The translations under genes and the position numbers were made by a program. From Desulfobulbus oligotrophicus (GTDB lineage Bacteria; Desulfobacterota; Desulfobulbia; Desulfobulbales; Desulfobulbaceae): a DNA stretch of 64,000 nucleotides. Where the stretch lies: positions 2,151,501-2,215,500 of the forward strand of contig NZ_CP054140.1 in assembly GCF_016446285.1 (NCBI RefSeq), given 5' to 3'. Positions 9,561-18,008 of this stretch are shown piece after piece; position 1 is the first letter of the stretch, and the number at the start of each line of letters is the position of its first letter. The notes under the pieces are model-generated. The model had not been told where the DNA came from. It ran no database searches and saw nothing but the letters and a program-made list of their open reading frames with translations.

Positions 9561-10044
9561 ACGTACCGATTATCTGTCCTGGGACGAGTACTTCATGGCG
9601 GTTGCTCTTTTATCCGGCCATCGTTCCAAGGATCCGAACACCCAGGTCGGCGCCTGTGTGGCCAACAGTCAGAATAAGATTGTGGGCGTCGGATACAACG
9701 GTTTTCCGTGGCGCTGTTCAGATGACGAGTTGCCGTGGGCGCGCGAAGGCGCCTACCTGGATACAAAGTATCCCTACGTGTGTCATGCGGAGCTGAACGC
9801 GGTACTCAACTCAATCTCCTTTGATCTGCGCGACTGTCGGCTGTATGTGGCGCTCTTTCCATGTAATGAGTGCACCAAGGTCATTATCCAGGCCGGTATC
9901 CGTGAAATTATCTACCTGTCCGACAAGTATAAGGATACCGATTCGGTGAGGGCGGCTAAAATTATGCTTGATAAGTCCAACACCATCTACCGTCAGTTTT
10001 TTCCGAGCAGGCAGGTGGTCACTCTTAACTTCCAGGTTGACTGA
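9550..10044 (+). CDS. deoxycytidylate (dCMP) deaminase
   Basis: 164 residues, the usual length. It converts dCMP to dUMP for thymidylate synthesis. Zinc-site motifs are CHAELN (His and the proton-shuttling Glu) and PCNEC (two Cys). N-terminal YLSWDEYFMAVALLSGHRSKDPNTQVG and GYNGFP are typical of the allosteric dCMP deaminase group. The ATG at 9550 lies inside the end of the hydrolase gene. This start begins exactly at the conserved N-terminus; longer open sequence upstream is the hydrolase read in another frame. Confidence 0.92.
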   Translation: MTGKRTDYLSWDEYFMAVALLSGHRSKDPNTQVGACVANSQNKIVGVGYNGFPWRCSDDELPWAREGAYLDTKYPYVCHAELNAVLNSISFDLRDCRLYVALFPCNECTKVIIQAGIREIIYLSDKYKDTDSVRAAKIMLDKSNTIYRQFFPSRQVVTLNFQVD

Positions 10045-10126
10045 TGGCCATTGTCTTATCGCAGATGTTGCGGGATATGCCTCATGTGTCATCCGGGTAA
10101 GGCAGCTTGGCTGCCAGGGAAAAGAC

Positions 10127-11362
10127 ATGCGATTTGACGAACTCAACCTTCCGGACTGTCTGCTGCAGGGGATTGACAGGGCCGGTTATGTGCAGTGTAC
10201 CCCGATTCAGGAACAGTCGCTGCCGCTCACTCTGGCCGGCAGGGATGTTGCCGGTCGTGGTCAAACCGGCACCGGCAAGACCGCAGCTTTTCTCATCGCC
10301 CTGTTTAATCGGCTCCTCGCCAGGCCCGAAGCCGCTGCACAACCACGGGCCCTTATTCTGGCACCAACCAGGGAGCTTGCCGTTCAGATCGAGCAGGATG
10401 CCACCCTGCTCGGCGAAGCATGCGGCTTTTCCATGCAGGCTGTGTACGGTGGGGTTGACTACAACAAACAGCGTGAGACCTTGCGGGCCGGTGTGGATGT
10501 TATTGTCGGAACTCCGGGACGTTTAATCGATTACCTCAAGCAGAAGGTATGTGATCTCAAGACGATTGAAGTACTGGTGATCGATGAGGCTGACCGCATG
10601 TTTGATCTTGGTTTTATTGCTGATCTGCGCTACATCCTGCGGCAGTTGCCACCCTTTGATCAGCGACAGAACCTGTTGTTTTCCGCAACATTGAACCGGC
10701 GGGTCATGGAGCTGGCCTACGAGTTCATGAACGAGCCGGTCAAGGTGACGGTCAGTGATAAACATCTCACTGCCGACAATATTGAGGAGGTGCTGTATCA
10801 CGTGTCCAGCAAGGAAAAGTTTCCCTTGCTGCTGGGACTGCTGCGCACGGACGACATGACACGCGTTATGATTTTTGTGAATACCAAACGTGAAGGTGAG
10901 CGTTTGCAGGCCCTGATGATCGCAAACAACTACCCCAGCCGGTTTCTGTCCGGTGATGTTGCCCAGGAAAAACGGCTGCGCATCATGCGTCAGTTCAAAG
11001 ACGGCAGGCTTTCCATACTGATTGCCACAGATGTTGCCTCCAGAGGACTGCACATTGATGATGTTTCCCATGTAATCAACTACGACCTGCCCGAAGACTG
11101 TGAAGACTATGTTCACCGTATAGGCCGCACCGCCAGGGTCGGCGCCACCGGCACGGCAATCTCATTGGCAGATGAAAAAGGGGTACTGTCGCTTGAGGCG
11201 ATTGAAGCCTATATCGGCCATCCCATTCCCACTGTCTGGGCGGAAGACCGCCTGTTTGTGACTGACTTCAAGCCTGCTGCCCAGAGATCCAGAAACTACA
11301 AAAAGAATGCCGGCCATCGTGCCGGCCGTCCGGCAAAAAAACGCAGCGCACGCCGACGATAA
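10127..11362 (+). CDS. DEAD-box ATP-dependent RNA helicase (RhlB/RhlE type)
   Basis: 411 residues. All helicase motifs are visible in order: Q motif (YVQCTPIQEQSLP), Walker A GQTGTGKT, PTRELAVQ, TPGRL, VLVIDEADRMFDLGF, SAT, MIFVNTKREGERL, IATDVASRGLHID and HRIGRTAR. The tail is basic (RAGRPAKKRSARRR), as in RNA-binding C-termini of RhlB-like enzymes. The start at 10127 gives MRFDELNLPDCLLQGI, the family's natural N-terminus. It lies 82 bp after the deaminase and may be co-transcribed with it. Confidence 0.92.
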   Translation: MRFDELNLPDCLLQGIDRAGYVQCTPIQEQSLPLTLAGRDVAGRGQTGTGKTAAFLIALFNRLLARPEAAAQPRALILAPTRELAVQIEQDATLLGEACGFSMQAVYGGVDYNKQRETLRAGVDVIVGTPGRLIDYLKQKVCDLKTIEVLVIDEADRMFDLGFIADLRYILRQLPPFDQRQNLLFSATLNRRVMELAYEFMNEPVKVTVSDKHLTADNIEEVLYHVSSKEKFPLLLGLLRTDDMTRVMIFVNTKREGERLQALMIANNYPSRFLSGDVAQEKRLRIMRQFKDGRLSILIATDVASRGLHIDDVSHVINYDLPEDCEDYVHRIGRTARVGATGTAISLADEKGVLSLEAIEAYIGHPIPTVWAEDRLFVTDFKPAAQRSRNYKKNAGHRAGRPAKKRSARRR

Positions 11363-11526
11363 AAAGACAACAACAAAGACTGCTCATCTTTTAAAGATGC
11401 GTTGACCATCTTTCCAGGTTCTCTGATGCAGAGCGCCAGGTTTTGGACACACGCATACACCAGAAAATTACTCAAGTACTATATGAAGGGCAGTGCAGAT
11501 ATACCTTTGTCTGTGTGTTTATCTGT

Positions 11527-12696
11527 TCAGAAAAGAGAGTGACCAATCCTGTTGAACAGCCAGCCAACGAGGGTAAACATCACCCACAGATAACCGATAA
11601 ACAGTGCCTGCAACTTTATCTGCATGATTTGACGCAGCATGATTATCTCCGGCAGACTGGCCGCCACCGCGCTCATGCAGAATGCCAGTGTTGTGCCTAT
11701 GGGTAACCCTTTGGTCAGCAGGCTTTCCATAATCGGTACAATTCCGGTCACATTGGAATAGAGCGGAATGGCAACAAGTACAGAGGCCGGTACAGTCCAC
11801 CATTGACCAGTTCCCAGGTTGTGTGCAAACCAGTTGTCCGGTACAAAGCCGTGCAGGGCAGCGCCAAGGCCAACACCGATAACAACCCATTTCCAGACCC
11901 GTTTAAAAATAGATGCCATCTCGTTGTAGGCAAAGTCGTGCCGCTGACGGATGGTGGGTTTTTGGAGCTTGCCGATATAGTTGATCAACTGCGGTGCAGG
12001 CCCGCTCTCCATGCGTGCAAGAACAAAAGGCTGCAACCAGCGGCCTGCCCTGAAGCCGTCCATCACAAAACCGCCGATAATACCCGCCAACATACCTGCA
12101 ACCAGATAACTGAGGGTAAACTTCCAGCCAAGCAGTCCCCACAATACAACCACGGCAATCTCGTTGATGATGGGCGAGGTGATGAGAAAGGACATGCTGA
12201 CCCCAATGGGGATACGCGCTGTTATAAAGCCTAAAAAAAGTGGAATGCTTGAGCAGGAACAAAACGGGGTCACCGCACCCAATAGCGCACCGAGAAAGTA
12301 GCCCACCACACTGCGCTTGCCGCTGAGGTACTCCCGCACTTTTTCAACCCGCATTGCTGTCCGCAGCCAGGCAATCACGTAGATGAGTGCTGCCAGCAAC
12401 AGGAGGATCTTCACTGTGTCATATATAAAAAATTCCAGTGAAAGCCCGGTTGGTGAGTTTTGAGCAAACCCGAACACGTCAAAAATAAGGTGGTTTGAAA
12501 GCGGTGCAATATGGGTGTAGGCCAGCCCCCAGAGTACGGCCAACAGCGTAAGAGCTGAGCAATAGTACATATTCCACCGGGCAGCAGGTGTGGCAGTGTC
12601 CGGCACAGGGTGGATGGGTTGTGTGCAGCAGCCGATATTGGCGTTGCTGATTCCTGAACAGCAGTCAGTGGATGTTTTATTGTTGGATGATGGCAT
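11527..12696 (-). CDS. permease, ArsP/DUF318 (YraQ-like) family
   Basis: 389-residue inner-membrane protein with about 8-10 helices. The signature TPFCSCSSIPLFLGF and the repeated PLYSNVTGIVPI half belong to the DUF318/ArsP_1 permeases, which export organoarsenicals or metal ions; the Cys pair in FCSCSS is the proposed metal/arsenic site. A short Cys-rich N-terminal tail (TDCCSGISNANIGCC) could also bind metal. The SigZ-like sigma gene starts 70 bp upstream on the same strand, a pairing that suggests stress-dependent expression. The substrate is unknown. Confidence 0.8.
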   Translation of the reverse strand: MPSSNNKTSTDCCSGISNANIGCCTQPIHPVPDTATPAARWNMYYCSALTLLAVLWGLAYTHIAPLSNHLIFDVFGFAQNSPTGLSLEFFIYDTVKILLLLAALIYVIAWLRTAMRVEKVREYLSGKRSVVGYFLGALLGAVTPFCSCSSIPLFLGFITARIPIGVSMSFLITSPIINEIAVVVLWGLLGWKFTLSYLVAGMLAGIIGGFVMDGFRAGRWLQPFVLARMESGPAPQLINYIGKLQKPTIRQRHDFAYNEMASIFKRVWKWVVIGVGLGAALHGFVPDNWFAHNLGTGQWWTVPASVLVAIPLYSNVTGIVPIMESLLTKGLPIGTTLAFCMSAVAASLPEIIMLRQIMQIKLQALFIGYLWVMFTLVGWLFNRIGHSLF

Positions 12697-12765
12697 GTCT
12701 TTCCTCTTTACACGTTCTGTAACTTGGTTCTCCTACCAAGAGGACGAACAAGGTGTAAAAAGGAT

Positions 12766-13323
12766 TCAGGCAGGGGGACGCGAAACGTGACAACACACGT
12801 GGCCTGCTTCATCAAAGCGCACCTGACAGTTGCAGATAAGACGGTCGCGCAGGCGTTTTCTGGCACGAAGCAGGCGAGATTTAGCAGCAGCCACAGTCAG
12901 GCCATTGGTTTGTGCGTAGGAACGCACGGTTTGATTGTGCAGATCGCAGGCCTCGATAATGTGTCGATCTTGAGCAGGCAGTTCGGGCAGGTTACGGGCA
13001 ATACAGGCATCAAGCTCGTCCACCGGGTCGCGCTCATCAGCCGGTTCCTGCTCCAGATGTTCGGGCAGCTCGGCAAGTGGTTTGGCCAGCCGAGCCGAGT
13101 CGATAAGGGCATTACGGGCCACCTTGAACAGCCAGGCGCGAGGGTTTTGTAGCGTACAGAAGTTTTGGCCTTGGCGCATGGACTTTAAAAAAACCTCCTG
13201 AAGAAGGTCTTCAGCGGTGTGGGGAGTGTCGGTGCGGGCAAGTAAAAAGGCAAGCAGCTCTTTCTCGTGTGCCTGCCAGGCACGCAGCACACAGGCAAAT
13301 TTTTTACTGTCCAGCGTGTTCAT
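12766..13323 (-). CDS. ECF-type RNA polymerase sigma factor, SigZ-like
   Basis: 185 residues from the ATG at 13323 (a Met four codons earlier is possible). Sigma-70 region 2 is LARTDTPHTAEDLLQEVFLK...NPRAWLFKVARNALID; region 4 is LPAQDRHIIEACDLHNQTVRSYAQTNGLTVAAAKSRLLRARKRLRDRL. The Cys/His-rich tail (CNCQVRFDEAGHVCCH) is characteristic of SigZ-like proteins and may sense metal or redox state. No anti-sigma gene is adjacent. It is followed by the permease gene on the same strand, which is its most obvious target. Confidence 0.88.
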   Translation of the reverse strand: MNTLDSKKFACVLRAWQAHEKELLAFLLARTDTPHTAEDLLQEVFLKSMRQGQNFCTLQNPRAWLFKVARNALIDSARLAKPLAELPEHLEQEPADERDPVDELDACIARNLPELPAQDRHIIEACDLHNQTVRSYAQTNGLTVAAAKSRLLRARKRLRDRLICNCQVRFDEAGHVCCHVSRPPA

Positions 13324-13505
13324 GGTTGTTTGCATGAGGTTTGAAAGAAGTTCTCCGGCGGTATTCTCAACAGCATGGGTAGATTGTTACGCTTCATCAT
13401 GGCTGGCAGCTTCCGGTGTTATGCTGCAGTACAATCTGACAGAAGTCGAGCAGAATGCAGGCAGGTCGCTTGCAAAGCTGCTCCATCTGCCGGAAGCGCC
13501 TGGGG

Positions 13506-13856
13506 TTAGTTCTTAGGGGTGTAATCAATGGCTGATCGCTGATCGGTTCGTTCAATCTTGAAAATCACCGGTCGTAGCCCGTCGTTACAGCTGCAGATCG
13601 CTACTCCGGGCTTTCGGATCCAGTCACCAAAGTAAAAAAGACCGCCATCAGCGCCGGCCCCGTGGGCAAGCGCAAAAACATACTGGTAAATGGCCTTCCA
13701 TGCCTCATTGCAAAATCCGTCGGGGCAGGCATAGTCAGCATAAAAAACCTGTCCTTCCGAGAGCATCGGGCACGGTGTCAGTCCTTTGGCACCGTATTCA
13801 GCAGCCAGCTCCTTATCAAATGTTTTCTTCAGGACGGTGATCTTGCATTTATTCAT
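13506..13856 (-). CDS. TIGR04076 family protein
   Basis: 116 residues. The start KCKITVLKKTFDKELAAEY, the middle CPDGFCNEAWKAIYQYVFAL and the end KPGVAICSCNDGLRPVIFKIER match the TIGR04076 family of small Cys-containing proteins, common in anaerobes and of unknown role. The conserved Cys residues (CPD.FC, CSCNDG) suggest metal or redox chemistry. It is a single gene on the minus strand. A GC-rich hairpin (AGCCCGGGC...) lies just upstream. Confidence 0.8.
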   Translation of the reverse strand: MNKCKITVLKKTFDKELAAEYGAKGLTPCPMLSEGQVFYADYACPDGFCNEAWKAIYQYVFALAHGAGADGGLFYFGDWIRKPGVAICSCNDGLRPVIFKIERTDQRSAIDYTPKN

Positions 13857-14026
13857 GAAAGTATCCTCTTTTTCGTTTTGCTCAGCCCGGGCTTCTCGGT
13901 GCTCCGGGCTTGTCTGATGTTGTCACCATATTGAAAAGCTGTGCAGCTGAAGACCAGGTGCTGCGGGCAGACGATCAGTTACTTTACAAAACGATCGTTG
14001 ATACTGCCAGGCAACAATGCGCGCTA

Positions 14027-14623
14027 TCAGATATCAGCGCCATCGATATCACCGGTTTCACAGTAGGTCTTTAAGGCTGTCTTTGAAAGGAGCAGAGCAA
14101 TGTATATTGCAATCGGATACCAGAATGTTGCCGCAGAAAGACCGTTTGTAAGTATTGTTGCGGCAATTGCCAGCGGCAGGTCTGCCTGACCGATGAGCCC
14201 GTTCTGGAATTTTTCGTATGGTCCGTCCTTTCCACAGATGGTCTCACGAAATTTTGCTGAGAATCTTTTGAGGAGATCGCGGCCCGGAAATCGTGTCCAT
14301 TCGTGCAGTATTGCCGGGTCACTGATGGGTGAGAGGTCAACATGCCCGGCCTCAGCAGCCGCAGTAAACCCGCTGGGCAGGCCTGCGATCTGCAAAGGTT
14401 TGAAGACCTCGGAGCCGAACTCTTCCCAGTAGTGCCGTTCAGTACTGAGCCCTTTGCTGTAGAGATCTTGAAAAAGGCGGACATCCCTGCCGCTTTTGCC
14501 TGTGGCGGCAAGGTATTCAGCGGCATCCTTTGTAAGAACAGTAAGACCGGCGCACAGCATTGAGAAATCATGATCTTTGGCCTGTTCCATCAGGTTGTGC
14601 AGGAGAGCTTCGTTGATGTGCAT
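14027..14623 (-). CDS. hypothetical protein with C-terminal membrane segment
   Basis: 198 residues. The N-terminal 140 are soluble and mixed (HINEALLHNLMEQAKDHDFSML; FPGRDLLKRFSAKFRETICGK). The C-terminus has hydrophobic stretches (LPLAIAATILTNGLSAATFWYPIAIYIALLL) that should span the membrane. AGGAGG occurs 6-8 nt before the ATG at 14623, which supports translation. The family is not recognised. The layout resembles small membrane-anchored accessory proteins, but no function can be assigned. Confidence 0.65.
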   Translation of the reverse strand: MHINEALLHNLMEQAKDHDFSMLCAGLTVLTKDAAEYLAATGKSGRDVRLFQDLYSKGLSTERHYWEEFGSEVFKPLQIAGLPSGFTAAAEAGHVDLSPISDPAILHEWTRFPGRDLLKRFSAKFRETICGKDGPYEKFQNGLIGQADLPLAIAATILTNGLSAATFWYPIAIYIALLLSKTALKTYCETGDIDGADI

Positions 14624-14815
14624 GGTGTTCCTCCTGTTTGAGAAAGGTGGGGCAGGTGCGGGAGTTCATGCTGAAAAATTAAGCAGAAGCAGAACCTTGA
14701 ACAAGTGTCCTGACAAAGAAAACCGGCAAATACTTGTGAGTTGTACCTCTTTTTGTGTTGCCGGTGACGGCTCAAAACCGGCCAGTGGAAACAATGGATG
14801 AGGCTTGTGGTGTTG

Positions 14816-15196
14816 TCAGCGGTCGGCCAGCATCTGTGCAACCGGTATATCAGCAGGTGCAAGCTGATAGTTGAGAAGCCGGCTCACCGGCACCCATGCC
14901 ATATCATCATGCACCGTAAGGACGGGTGATCCTTCTTTGATGGTGGTTTCCAGGGCGACAAGACGAATGGTGGCATGGTCATAGGTGTGGATATTTGTAC
15001 TCACCACATCACCTGCCTGCACGGTCAGCCTAAGCTCTTCGTGGATTTCGCGTTCTAAACAGGCCTGCAGGGTCTCGACGTCTTCAAGCTTACTACCTGG
15101 AAACTCCCAGTACCCTGCCAGCCACTGACCCTGTTTACGGCGGGTCAGCAGGATTGTGTTATCTTGACGGATAATGGCAGCAACAACGGTGATCAT
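14816..15196 (-). CDS. NUDIX hydrolase, MutT-like
   Basis: 126 residues from the ATG at 15196, the normal MutT length (ITVVAAIIRQDNTILLTRRKQGQWLAGYWEFPGSK...). The frame is open to 15277, but those 27 residues are unlike the family. The Nudix box is present as GSKLEDVE...LEREIHEEL: the catalytic REIHEE is intact, while the first Gly is Ser and the usual final Gly is Arg. It should hydrolyse damaged or surplus nucleoside triphosphates. No good ribosome-binding site is seen at either start. A decayed copy of its 5' end lies at 20444-20491. Confidence 0.8.
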   Translation of the reverse strand: MITVVAAIIRQDNTILLTRRKQGQWLAGYWEFPGSKLEDVETLQACLEREIHEELRLTVQAGDVVSTNIHTYDHATIRLVALETTIKEGSPVLTVHDDMAWVPVSRLLNYQLAPADIPVAQMLADR

Positions 15197-15299
15197 TGGT
15201 ATGAAAATGGGGATAACGTAAGCTTCCCCGTCAAGTAGACAGTTGAAAGTAGAGTTTTCTTTTGTTGAGTTTTGCATGAGGAACTTAGCTGGGGGGATC

Positions 15300-15465
15300 G
15301 TCTAACGATTCCTCGGAAATATACGTCATCCGCTTTTGGGAAAAGGAGGCGCGGGTGATGTATTGGGCCAAATTTTCCATGGCAAAAATTTTGCTGATAT
15401 TCTCCGCAATTAATGAGAGCATGAAACCTTGAACGGCCTGATAATTTTTACCCGCCCCTGAGTTG
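15300..15465 (-). pseudogene. IS91/IS801-type transposase C-terminal relic
   Basis: On the minus strand one frame reads ...FMLSLIAENISKIFAMENLAQYITRASFSQKRMTYISEES before running out. From memory, NLAQYI.RASFSQ.RMTY is the phrase near the C-terminus of Y2-type (IS91/IS801) transposases. Both ends are missing: the frame meets the NUDIX promoter side at about 15300 and a terminator at 15471. No catalytic residues remain. The match is from recognition of one short block only. Confidence 0.5.
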
Positions 15466-15470
15466 AGCAC

Positions 15471-15498
15471 AAAAAAAGAGGGGGCATTCAACCCCCTC
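15471..15498 (-). terminator. intrinsic terminator of the selenoprotein gene
   Basis: On the minus strand a 7-bp stem GAGGGGG/CCCCCTC with a 7-nt loop is followed by seven T. It starts 26 bp after the stop codon of the selenocysteine-containing thioredoxin gene. Confidence 0.85.
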
Positions 15499-15523
15499 AG
15501 GTAACCTGTTTTATTCTGCTTTT

Positions 15524-16093
15524 CTACAGCAGTGCATATGGCTGGGCTCGTTTGAGCCACTCACTGTCCGGATAATTGTCTTTGAGGAATTGATAGGCTT
15601 CTTTGAGAGGAGCAGGATTGTTCGTGGCCTTATATCTGCTGACTCCCAGATGAAAGGCAGCCTCAGGCGCGGCTGAACTCTGAGGATGATCCTTGATCAC
15701 TTTCTCCAGCAGAGTGATAGCAGATTCAAAGTTCTGCAGGTCAAAAGCGGTCTTGGCCTGACCCACTATCAGAAAGGGGATAAACTCTTCAGGCGGCAGA
15801 AAGCCTACACCGCGATGGTGCTCTTTGCCGGTCTCGTCCAATATTACTATGGTAGGCGTCCAGGTAATATTGAAGTCAACGGCTTCTGGTTTGGCGTTAA
15901 AAGGTAGTTGTACGGGAATGAAGTTTTGGGTGGTATAATCGCTGACTGCGGCGTTAGGGTACGTAACTGCACCCATTTGCTGACAGCCTATTCATCCGGG
16001 GTTGAAAAAATCCAGCAGCACATATTTTTTCTCGGCCGCAGCCTGCTGCAATCCGGTCTGCAGATCATTTTCCCACTTGATTTCATGACTCAT
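15524..16093 (-). CDS. thioredoxin-fold selenoprotein (Sec at codon 34) with TPR-like tail
   Basis: 189 residues if the in-frame TGA at 15992-15994 is read as selenocysteine. The ATG at 16093 has GGAGG 6 nt upstream, and the frame before the TGA reads MSHEIKWENDLQTGLQQAAA then KKYVLLDFFNPG; after it comes IGCQQMGAVTYPN. The active site is therefore U34-I-G-C37 in place of CxxC, at the exact place expected in a thioredoxin fold (…DFF.P.C.GC). The cis-Pro motif TPTIVI follows. Residues from about 110 on look tetratricopeptide-like (QNFESAITLLEKVIKDHP). No good start exists after the TGA. Expected role: thiol-disulfide exchange. A strong terminator follows. Confidence 0.85.
15960..15991 (-). promoter_or_regulatory. 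candidate SECIS hairpin after the Sec codon
   Basis: Directly 3' of the TGA, nt 4-9 (GGCTGT) can pair with nt 22-27 (GCAGTT, with G-U pairs), leaving a loop that holds GGG at nt 18-20. An alternative 3-bp stem GCA/TGC puts the same G run in the apical loop. Distance and loop G fit the bacterial SECIS rule; the stem is weak. Confidence 0.5.
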
Positions 16094-16806
16094 GGCTTAC
16101 CTCCTGGGTGATAAAAAGTTGTTTTTTTGCGACGATAGTATAGCGAGAACGGGCTTGAACGTCAAAAAAAACTGTGAACACAGCATATTGTAGTGTGGTC
16201 GGGCTAAGATGACACAATAGGTGAGTTCGAGTTCAGGACAGCCACGCATTTGGTGGAAGCGACACGTGTTCATTGATGCCGCGAAAGGAGGAAATGCTGG
16301 AGATCGGTGTTCAAGACCATCTCCAACATGGTTAGTTCATTCGTAAGCTTCACAAGGATATTGAAGCCATTGTGGCGAAGATTGAAGAGAGCAAACCATG
16401 ACAGAACGTAGATTTTATCTGCGCCATCCTGCTCGGCTAAGTCCGGTCATTCCGCATGCAGTCGTGGAGTCCATGTCTGGTACATCAAGGATGCTGGATT
16501 CTGCGACTACGACCGCTGCGCGTCCTTTGCGCAGAATGACTATTGCAGGGTGATAGGGTGATGTCTGAGCCCGATTGATGTCATGCCGCGTGGAGTCGTT
16601 GGAGTCCATGTCTGGTGTATTAAGGATGCTGGATTCTGCGACTACGGCTGCTGTGCGTCCTTCGCGCAGAATGACTGTTGCAGGATGACAGGGTGATGTC
16701 TGAGCCCGATTGATGTCATTCCGCGCGATAGTCGCGGAATCCATTGAGCAGGATCTGGATCCTGCGACTTTGCGCAGGATGACAAAAAACAAACTGTCTT
16801 CTACTC
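16094..16806. other. repeat-filled spacer with gene debris
   Basis: No intact gene. At 16292-16403 a frame preceded by AAAGGAGG reads MLEIGVQDHLQHG, stop, then FIRKLHKDIEAIVAKIEESKP; it looks like a broken gene of unknown family. The right half is filled by two tandem copies of the dispersed REP-like unit. Confidence 0.5.
16440..16790. repeat. REP-like repeat, two tandem units plus half unit
   Basis: About 125-bp units built from two imperfect palindromes: one with GTCATTCCGCGCGATAGTCG...GGAATCC, the other with GGATTCTGCGACTACG...GCGCAGAATGAC. Copies begin near 16465 and 16595, and a further half unit ends near 16785. Reverse-complement copies are at 22815-22945 and 23245-23405. Frames across it are spurious. 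Confidence 0.8.
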
Positions 16807-17250
16807 TTACAGCCCGGTCTGCTGCCGCAGCCGGGCCAGTTTCTGCATGAGTTCCGCAGGCAGATCATAGAGGTTTTCGATACTGGTCTGGTTGATTATA
16901 TCTTTTGTAAACCCGTCTTTCAGTACTTTTCCCTTATCCATCAGCAGGGTGCGACCTTCCAGAAACAGGGCATGCTCTGGATGATGGGTCGTCAGCAGGA
17001 AGGAACGCCCCTCATCGGCAAGTTCGCGAATGGTTTGCAGAAGATGAAACTGCCGGCCATAATCCAGGCTGTTGACCGGCTCATCCATGATGAAGAAGCG
17101 CGCGCCTTGCACCAGGGCTCGAGCAAGAAGCACCAGCTGCTGCTGTCCGCCGCTGAGCTGGGAATAGGGCCTTTGGGCATGCTCCTGGATCCGCATTTTT
17201 TCCATGGCCTGCTCGGCAATAAGCCGGTCTTCTTCCCTGACCTGGTACCA
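16807..17250 (-). pseudogene. ABC transporter ATPase, C-terminal half (FecE/BtuD type)
   Basis: Reads GRTAFSPWYQVREEDRLIAEQ, signature LSGGQQQ, Walker B FFIMDEPVNSLD, and H-loop LLTTHHPEHALF. This is the C-terminal two thirds of a siderophore/cobalamin-type import ATPase. Walker A and the Q-loop part are absent: upstream the frame runs straight into a permease at VLVG/GR, where both families have a similar short sequence. The half ATPase cannot bind ATP normally. In transcription order the locus is DUF364 gene, IS5 copy, TonB receptor piece, permease piece, ATPase piece. Confidence 0.8.
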
Positions 17251-17780
17251 GGGACTGAAAGCGGTGCGTCCCACCAGCACCACACTAAGTGCGCTGATCA
17301 GGGTAGCCACTATGATCAGACGCAGGCGCACAGCGCGCACATCCACCCCTAATGATGCGGCCTCCTCATCCCCCATGCTCAAGGGATTGATCAGCTTGCC
17401 GTGCAGGCAGATAAAAAAGATGCCGGCCGGCATGGGCAGACTGATCAGATAAAGAGAAGATGTTTCAACCCGGGAAAAAGTGCCCATCAGCCAGTAGACA
17501 AGTTCCGGTAACTGACGGTTGGGGTCAGCCGGAAATTTGAGCAGGGAAGTCAGGGCGGTGAAAAACGAGGTGCTGACCATGCCGCCCAGAATAAGGACCA
17601 GCAGGGAAGACTGGCGTATAAAAGAGGCCAGGAAGCAGGAGAGTCCCACTGCCAGGCAGGCAAAGAGAAAGGCCAGGATTTGCGTGGCCAGCCAGGAGGA
17701 GAGCAGCACAATTCCAAGGCCCGCCCCAAAGGAGGCACCGGCCAGGACGCCAAGGATGCCCGGAGAGACCAGGGGGCAGG
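17250..17780 (-). pseudogene. FecCD/BtuC-type permease fragment fused in frame to the ATPase
   Basis: Residues PLVSPGILGVLAGASFGAGLG, then FLASFIRQSSLLVLILGGM, YWLMGTFSRV and GDEEAASLGVDVRAVRLRLI are diagnostic of the FecCD family. Only the central helices remain. The N-terminal three helices are missing, and so is everything after LISALSVVLVG (normally ...G.IGFVGLVVPHIAR). It continues without a stop into the ATPase remnant, giving one open frame 16807-17835. The predicted start region (MCRKTSS...) is out-of-frame receptor sequence. Confidence 0.8.
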
Positions 17781-17784
17781 GACA

Positions 17785-18000
17785 TGGCTTCCCAGAGGCT
17801 TGCGGCATTGATGTGCTGGATGTCTTCCTGCACAATGCGCCGGGTGGTATCCATCTCCGCTGTTACTTCCATGGCAGGAAGCTCATACGCTGAAGAAGAT
17901 GCAAGATCACCTTCCTGGGCAAGAACCTGGGCACACAGGATCGCGGGGGAAATAATCGCCAGGACCGAACCACAAACAAGATGACGTTGCAGCGTACTGT
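17785..18000 (-). pseudogene. TonB-dependent receptor, N-terminal fragment
   Basis: In a frame different from the permease the minus strand reads a signal-like segment (LVCGSVLAIISPAILCAQVLAQ), then LPAMEVTAEMDTTRRIVQED then IQHINAASLWEAM. The last part is the usual start of a TonB-receptor plug domain (Ton-box region, then ...IT.EDI...NA.SL.EAL). The remaining plug and the whole barrel are gone. Its upstream side is cut by the IS5 copy at 18005. It was probably the outer-membrane part of a siderophore, heme or cobalamin uptake operon. Confidence 0.65.
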
Positions 18001-18008
18001 GTCTCTAG

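Noticed and set aside
16415-16792. 125-codon minus-strand frame
   Set aside because: It is two translated copies of the REP-like repeat and not a protein gene.
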